From: JALEFZ01 sp964564415
GTDB taxonomy: Bacteria > Bacteroidota > Bacteroidia > J057
Length of the DNA stretch: 64,000 nt
Reading direction: 5' to 3'
NCBI GenBank assembly: GCA_964564415.1
Contig: CAZMAV010000004.1
Coordinates: forward strand, 265,041 to 329,040
Part shown: one piece after another, positions 36,101 through 45,100 of the stretch
Position numbering within the stretch: the first letter of the stretch is position 1
Layout: every line of letters starts with the position of its first letter
Translations under genes and position numbers: made by a program
The notes under the pieces: generated by a model
Seen by the model: only the letters and a program-made list of their open reading frames with translations
Told to the model about the DNA's origin: nothing
Databases searched by the model: none

Positions 36101-39100
36101 TTGTGCTGTGGGTGGGGCAAAGACCTCAATGGTCCCACTTTCACTGTCCGTACAGCCCTGGGTATTTACGATGGTTAAGGTAACTGTATAAATGCCCGGC
36201 TGATCATAGGTGTGCAGAGGATTGCTGCCTGTAGCCGTAGTTCCATCACCAAAGTTCCAGCTTCGGCTAACAATGGGGAAGTCAGGAATGGAAAAGTCAA
36301 AAAACTGAATGGTACCCCCGGGGCAAACCTCGTCCCTATCCTGGGCAAAAATTGCGATAGGACGGGTAAGGTTGATGTAATCCGGCTTCACAATGGTATC
36401 TGTACAGCCAAAATTATCTGTTACCACGAGGCTTACCGTATAGCTCCCTGTCAATGTGTAGGTATGGGTAGGGGTCTCAAGGTTTGAGCTGTTTCCATCC
36501 CCAAAGTCCCACTCCCAGGCTACAATATTTGCTGGTGTCTGAGTATCATCAAAGAAGGTAATCGTCTCGTCGCACCCAAGGGTCGAACTCGCAGAAAAAT
36601 CTGCCTGTGGCAAGGGGATAGCTTCTACCCTTCTGACAGTTGTATCCTCACATCCCAAGCGGTCCCTTACAATCAGCTGCACGTCATAGCTTCCAGGCAG
36701 GGTAAAGAGTTCCGATTCTGTGCTTCCACTGCCGGTCAGTCCATTTCCAAAGTCCCAGGACCAAGCTACGATGCCTGTATCTCCAGGAATTGAAGTATCT
36801 GTAAGGGTCGATGCAAGCGGGGTACATCCTACAGTATCGGAAATGGCAAATGCAGCCTGGGGTCCGTTTACGACTTCGATTATAGCTGTCTTGCTCCTGC
36901 TGTCGGAACAGCCATTTACATTGGTTACCGTCAGGGAGACCGTGTAGAATCCGGGCTGGGTATATCGATGGGGAATCGAAGGTCCATTACCTGTACTTCC
37001 ATCACCAAAATCCCAACCCCAGCCAATGAGAGAGGTGTCTGCAAGGCTGGCATCGGTGAAGATAATGTCGATGCCCGGACAGACTTTGGAGGCACTCTGG
37101 ATAAAGTCTGCCACCGGCTCCGAAAGCCTTATGTAGTTGGGCCGTACCAAAGTCTGCCGGCAGCCAAACACATCCTCCACTGTCAAGCTCACGTCATAGA
37201 CGCCATTGGCAGTGTAGGTGTGGCTGGGAAATTGGGCATTCGAAGTATTTCCATCGCCAAAGTCCCAAAAATAATCGCTCAAGGCAGCCGCTCCGCCTGA
37301 AGAATTCTGAAAGTTGACCGTACGGGGAGCACAGCCTACCGAATCTGCTGTTGCAAAATCAGAATTGGGTAAGGGCCTGGAAATAACCTGCCTCCGTGCT
37401 GTATCAGTACAGGCATTTTGATCCCTGGCTACAAGCGTTATTTCATAAATACCTGCCTGGGTGTAGGTATGGCTGGCAGCCAGGGTGGCAGCCCCATTAC
37501 CATCCCCAAATTGCCATTCATAAGCCGTGATGGGCCAGGTATTGGCAGTAGAAGTGTTTGTCAGGATAAGGGAAAAGGGTGTACAACCCGCCGTATCAGA
37601 AAGTACAAAGGAAGCATCTGGCTTATCAGCTACCTGGACGACATTGGTCTTGAAGACTGTATCGGTACAACCGAGGACATTCTCTACGATAAGACTGACC
37701 GTATAAGTCCCACTACTGGTGTAAATATGGGTAGCAGTGGCACCACTCCCACTATTGCCATCCCCAAAATCCCACCTCCAATCCACAAGGGTGGTATCGG
37801 GAATGCTGTTGTCGCTAAAGGTAACTTGTTCACCTTCACAGAGATCTATAGATGAAATCTGAAAGTCTGCCTGAGGACGCCTGACCTCTACATAATCATT
37901 GCGGAGCATGGTGTCCCGACAGCCGTTGAGGTCAGTTACAATCAGCCTCACATCGTAGATCCCCATGCTTCCATACACGTGATTAGGAGAAGAAATATTG
38001 CTGCTGTTTCCATCACCAAAATCCCATTCAAAGCCTGAAAGTCCTACGGGTCCTGAGGAAGTATTTCCGAAGGAAACCGCCAGAGGAGGACAACCACTGT
38101 TGTTGACGGCAAAGAAGGAAGCATCGGGATTATCAAATACCTCCACGCTTCGGCTGACACTCCCCTGACAGCCATTTCCATCTGTAACTTGAAGTGCTAC
38201 AGTATAATTTCCCGATGAAAGGAAGGTGGCAGCAGGAGTCTGGCTGATCGCTGTATCTCCATTGCCAAAGTCCCAGCGAAGGCTGCTTATCGCCGCACTG
38301 TTTCCGACAGAGGTATTGGTGAAATTTACCCTCAGCGGAGCACAGCCCGCCGTATCTGAAAGGGTAAATTGAGGCGTCGGACCATTGAAAATCCTAATAT
38401 AATTTGCCTTGCTAAGGGTATCTCTACAGCCATAACTATTGGTAATGACTAAGCTGACGGTGTAAACCCCCGGACTCACGTAGGCATGAACAGGATTTTG
38501 GAGGGTAGAAGTATTCCCATCTCCAAAATCCCATTTCCAGGTCTGTATGGGATGATCGGGAAGAGACAGGTCTGAAAAATTAATGTTGGTACCCGGGCAG
38601 GCCTCCTGAATATCAGAATTAAAATCAGCCACAGGAAGGCTCAAGTTGATGTAATTTGTTTTGGTTAATGTTCGACTACAGCCATTGACATCCGTAACCC
38701 TAAGGCTGACGCTGTAGCTGCCCTCGCTTACATAAGTATGGCTGGGATTGCGAAGGTTGGAGGTATTGCCATCACCAAAGTCCCATTCCCAGGTACTCAA
38801 CATAGAAGCACCCGCGGAGCGGTCCGTAAAATTGAATACCTGCCCCGAACAGCCAAGGGAATCATTTGCTACAAAATCAGGATCTGGAAGGCGATAAGCC
38901 TCTACCGAGAGATTGGCACTGTCCTGACAGCCATTCGCATCGGTAACCTTGAGTTCCACCTCATAGATTCCCGGATTTCCATAGGTATGATTGGTATTTT
39001 GGAGGAATGACTGGTTTCCATCACCAAAATCCCACTCCCAGGTATTGATGGCCGCATCGCCCATCCCCGAGGCATCGGTGAGATTTAAGCTAAATGGGGT

Positions 39101-42100
39101 ACAATCAGCACTGTCAGAAACCGTAAATGATACCAAAGGAGGATTCAAGACCGTAATACTGGTGGGAAAGGTATCCCTGTCTATACATCCGTAAATGTTG
39201 GTCACCTCCAAGACAATGGGATAATTGCCCGGGGAAGCGTAGGAGTGGGTGGGATTCTGAAGGCTGCTGCTATTACCATCTCCAAAATTCCAATTCCAAG
39301 CGACCAGGGGATGTTCCGGGATGGATTGATCGGTGAAGCTTACGCCTACCGGTACATTGGGACAGACCTCACTCTGATCAAAGCTAAACTGTGCCACCGG
39401 ATGAGAAAGCCGGATATAGTTGGGCTTGACGGTCGTATCCACACAGCCATTTTGATCTACCGAAATGAGGCTTACGCTGTAATTTCCATCATTCTGATAG
39501 GTGTGGGTAGGATTGACGATGTTGATCGCACTATCTCCATCGCCAAAATACCACTTTCTCAAACTTACCGGTTGAGCAGAGTTTGTCAGGTTATTGAATG
39601 TTATGGTGGCCGGAGCACAACCCAAGGTATCTGCTGTATAGAAATCCGAAACCGGGACCTCAAAAGCCTCTAGGATCTTACTCGCCAAACTGCTACATCC
39701 GTGTATGTCCGTTGTGGTCAGGCTGAGGGTGTAGGTACCCGGAGTGGACCAGGTGTAAAGGGGATTTTGTTGTAAAGAGCCATCTCCATTTCCAAAGTCC
39801 CAATCCCAATCCACAATATTCCCATCTCCAGGGAGGGATGTATCGGTCAATTGAGCAGTAAGCGGGGTACAATTGGCACTATCACTGATGTTGAAAGCTG
39901 TCTGAGGGGCATTGCGTACCCTGACCACATTGATCATGGTATCCACATCTTGACATCCCAGGATGTCAGTGGTGCGAAGGGTTACGGTATAAGTACCCGG
40001 TGAGGCGTAAGAATGTGCAACTACCTGCCCGCTACCTCCATTTCCATCCCCAAAATCCCACTGCCAGTTGGTAAGGGTAGTATCGTGGGTACTGGCATCT
40101 GTGAAGGTAACGCCAATGGGTTCATTGGGACAGACGATGGACCTGTCTATGGTAAAATCGGCTACCGGATGGGCCAGGCGGATGTATTGATTACGGATCA
40201 GGGAGTCCTTACATCCGTTGATATCAGTTACGACCAGTTGGACCGTATAAAGCCCGTCAGCAGTATACATGTGTACTGGCTGATTGGAAGTAGAGGTATT
40301 GCCATCTCCAAAATCCCATTCCCAACCTACCAGGGTATAAGGCGACTGGGTAGAGTCTATGAAGGTCAAAGTCTGAGGAGCACAGCTTACAGGTGGCACA
40401 GCTACGAAATTTACCTCAGGCAACTCGAGCACCTCAACTACCTGAGTCAGGGTATCCTGACAGCCATTGGCGTCGAGAAGGACCAGGCTGACATTATAAA
40501 GGCCAGGATTGCTATATACATGGGTGGGATTGGGAACACCAGTAATTGCTCCGTCCCCAAAGATCCAGTAAGAACTCACAATAGGTGCCGACCCAGCGGT
40601 TGAGGTGTTGGTAAAGTTGACTGTCAAAGACTCACAACCGCGATTGGGACTGTAGGTAAAATCTGCGACAGGAGGCGAATAAATCTCTATGGGTATGCTC
40701 TGATGAATTGTGTCCGAACAGCCTGCCACATCCATAATGGTTAGGGTCACGGTATAACTTCCCGCAGTTGTATAGACATGAGAGGGGTTTTGGGCAGTTC
40801 CCAAGGGGCTTCCATCTCCAAAATCCCATCTCCAGGTAGCCAAAGGCAGGGGACCGAAGCTATTGTCCCTAAAGCTGATCGTCTCTCCGGGACAGGACTG
40901 TATCGAAGAAGAGCTAAAGGCCGCCGAGGGGTGGTCCAGGCGGATGTAATTGGTCTTGGTGGCTGTTGCCGAACACCCATTGACATCGGTAGCTTCAAGG
41001 CTAACTGTGTACTGACCGTCGTTAACGTAGGTATGGACAGGATTCTGCCCGCTACCTATGCTTCCATCCCCAAAGTCCCAGTTCCAACTTACCGGAGCGA
41101 AGGCACCGGTGCTAAGGTCAAAAAACTGAATGCTGGTCACCGAGCAGCCCATTGTATCGCCAGCTACGAAGTCTACCTGGGGATTGGGAAAAATATTGAT
41201 GGTCTTGTAAGCCGTGTCGCGGCAACCATTGTCGTCTATGATTTCTAGGCTGGCATTGTAGGTGCCGGGGTTGGTGTATAAAAAGGAAGTACTTGGCGTA
41301 TTTCCCCCACTTCCCGCGCCAAAACCCCAACGATAAGCAGTCACCGTAGCTCCATCGTTGCCACTGCTGGTAGAAGTAAAGACTATATTTTGGGGCACAC
41401 AGGCTGCGGAGTCCGACACCGAAAAGCTGGCAGAGGGAGGGTTTTGGGTAATGACATGCTGAGGCCGTAACAGGGTATCCCTACACCCAAAGAGGTCAGA
41501 CACAATAAGCTCTACGTCAAAAGTATCCGGACCATAAAAGGTGTGGATAGGATTGGCGGCAGTCGCCAGGGGACTTCCATCACCGAAGTTCCATCGGTAA
41601 CTTAAAGTTGTATCAGAAAGAGAAAGATCCCTGAATTCGACCTGCTGGGGAGGGCAACTCACCCCTGCATTGGAAGTGAAATTTACTGAAGGCCGGGCAA
41701 GTCTGATGTATGCGGGTTTTACAATGGTCTGCTGACAGCCACGATCATCCGTTACGGTAAGGGTCACCGTATAAAGGCCGTCATTGGCATATATATGAAC
41801 TGGATTTTGGTCCGTCGAAGTCAGTCCATCCCCAAAATTCCATTCCCATGCCACAATATTAGCGGAGCCCGAGGTCAGGTCCGAAAAGCTCACCGAAATG
41901 GGAGCACAACCATAGCGGAAAGCACTAAAATCCGGATCAGGTAGGGGATAAATGGTTACGTTTTGGGTAGTGGTACCTGTACAACCCCTGGTATCCCTTA
42001 CCGTCAGACTAGCCTGATAGACTCCGCTATTGGTGTAGCTATGTGGAGCAATGAATTGTCCGTTGTCCCCTACCCCATCACCAAAGTTCCAGGTCCAGTC

Positions 42101-45100
42101 TACAATAGGAAAATACCCGGAGGAAGCTTCCAGAAAGCTCACCGTAGTAGGATTACAGCCAGCATCTGGAGAGGGAGTAAAGGCCGCCACCGGAGGAGAG
42201 GTAACCCGGATTTCTATGGGTGCCGATGCAGTATCCGTACAACCGTCAAGGGTAAATACCCTTAATTGGACCTGATAAGCCCCGGTATCGGTGTAGACAT
42301 GGCTGGGATTACTCAGGTTGGAGAGATTTCCGTCTCCAAAATCCCACTCGTAGCTTACCACAGGTCTTTTGGAAGTAGACTGGTTGGTAAAACTGACAGA
42401 CTCACCCAGACAGATTTCAGATTGATTCGAGGTAAAGGCTACCTCTGGCCTGGGGCGAATGATCACCGGATTGTTGCTGCGAATGGGAACAATACAGCCG
42501 GCAGAGTCTTCCACTAACAACAGCGGGGAAATAGTGGTATCTGTAAAATACCTGTGGGTAACAGTGGTCCCCGTACCTCCGGTTCCATCCCCAAAGTCCC
42601 AGTTGTAAATCCAGGAAGGATTGAGGGAGATGACAGAGAAATTCACATCCAGGGGCTGGCAACCCTCACTGGGACTCATGGAAAAGCTACCCGAAGGTCC
42701 CGTAATCTGTATCATGCTTGGTCGGATAAGGGTATCCCTGCATCCATCCCTCGTCCCTACAATAAGGCTGACATCAAAGTCTCCTCCCGAATTGAATATT
42801 TTTTGAGGATTGGCCAGGGTGGAGTTGCTTCCATCCCCAAAATCCCACAACCAGGAATTGATGGTTCCCCCAAGGGCGTTGCTCTGATCCGTAAAGCTCA
42901 CCGTCAAAGGCGGGCAGGTTGCCGAGCTTGTATCCGCAGTAAAATTAGCAATAGGCTTGCTGATGCTTACATAATTGGTCTTTATTTCGGTATCCGTACA
43001 GCCATTGACGTCCGTGACCGAAAGGCTTACATTATAGCTTCCATTATTAGGGTATAAGTGGAAGGGATTCGGAGTGGTTGAGGTATTTCCATCGCCAAAA
43101 TCCCAGAGGTAACTGACCCCCAAACCGGAAGATTGATTCACAAAAGAAATCAAGGAACCTGGACAAGAGGTAGAATCTGTCGTGGTAAAGGCAGCCCTGG
43201 GGAAGGTGGGCTGTATGAAGGCCGCCTTGCTCACCGTATCTACACATCCATCTGCATCCAGCACAATGAGGCGGACATCGTAGTCCCCTGCCTGGTTGTA
43301 AGTATGGCCGGGGTTAGGCCCCGAACCACTATTTCCATCGCCAAAAGACCATTGCCAACTTACCAGGGGAGCACCCGGATTATTGACCGATAGATCACTA
43401 AAGGTGGTCGAAAGAGGGGCACAACCCGTAAGGTTTAAAGCATCAAAATCGGCCTCAGGTCCGGCCACAGTTATCAGAGAATCCATTATCAGGGTATCTC
43501 CACAAGTGCCATCAGAGGCATAAAGACTTACGGTGTAGACCCCCGGACTTTGGTAAGTATGGCTGGGATTGGCATTGGTTGAGATATTTCCATCACCAAA
43601 ATCCCAGATAAAGGTATTGGCATCGACCGAACTATTGGTAAAGTTCACCTGAAAGGGAGCGCAGCCGTAGTTCTGGTCTGCGCTGAGCCCTGCCTGAGGT
43701 TCCGTAATCACTATGTCAAAGGTGGCATCCTCACTGCATCCCGAGACTGTATCTGTAACCACTTGGGTAACGGTGAAGGTCCCCACTGAATTAAATACAT
43801 GGCTGGGATTGGCCACACTATCGGTATTTCCATCGCCAAAATTCCAGTACCACCGACTGGCATTGACAGAGTTGTCGGTAAAAAGTACGGTGGTGGGTGG
43901 GTTACAGGCCTGTTCGGGCCTTGCATCGAAGCCTGCCACCGCCCCTTCCACCTGAATAAAGGCAGGATCGAAGAAGGTATCTCGACAACCAAAATTACTG
44001 ATGATCAATTGGACACCAAATGTTCCTGTATCCCCATAGGCATAAATAGGATTGGGCACGAAAGCAGAGCCGCCATCACCAAGGGACCAGTAGTACTGAA
44101 GGGGATTGCCAAGAGAGGTACTGGCAAAGTCTACATTCTGACCTACACATACTACCCTGGGATTGGCGATAAAATTTGCCAGAGGCGTGTCTCCCACCGT
44201 AATATTGGAAAATGTCATGGTTTCGCTACAACCACTTTGCGTAATTACGGTCAGCCTTACATCATAGATACCCGAATTGACATAGCTATGATTGGGATTG
44301 GCTTGACCTGAGGTGGAGCCATCCCCAAAGTTCCACAAATAAGTGGTGATGGGATCGGCCGTAGAAGTGCTGAGGTTGGTAAAGGCCACATTCAGAGGAG
44401 CACACCCCTCTGTCACAGAAGCAGCAAAATCCACATCGGGTTGTGCCAATTGGATATAATTGGGAATGCTCTCCGTAGCCTGACAACCATCGGCTGTCGT
44501 TACAGTCAGCGATACATCATATAGACCCTCATTCAAATAAGTCGTGGTAGGAGTGGCCGAAGATGAAATATGGCCATTGCCAAAATCCCATTGCCAGGAG
44601 ACGACGTTGCCTATTGAATTATCTACAAAAGATACGAAGAGGGGGCTGTCACATCCGGTATTGCTGGGCTGAGCTGTAAATGAGGGGGCAGGTGTAGCAT
44701 AGACGTTGATGTAGCCGGTCCGGCTGAGAATATCATTACACCCCGCTGTATTGATGGCATTCAGCGTAACGGAGTAAGTGCCTGGAGCCGCAAAGCTTAC
44801 GGTAGGATTTTCCTCGGTAGAGGTATTTCCATTGCCAAAGCTCCAGTTGTAGCTATTGGCCCCTGTCGATTGATTGATAAACTGGATGGGGCGCCCCGAA
44901 CAAATACTGGTATCAAGAGCCCTGAAGGCAGCTACAGGATTGTCGATGACTATGTATTCGGTTTTTTCGACTTGCTCCTGGCAGCCATTGTTGTCGATTA
45001 CGGTAAGAGAAACCGTGTAGGAGCCGTCTGCAATGTAGGTATGGCTGGGATTGGCAGCGGTGGAGGTAGCTCCGTCGCCAAAATCCCAAAGGTAGGTATA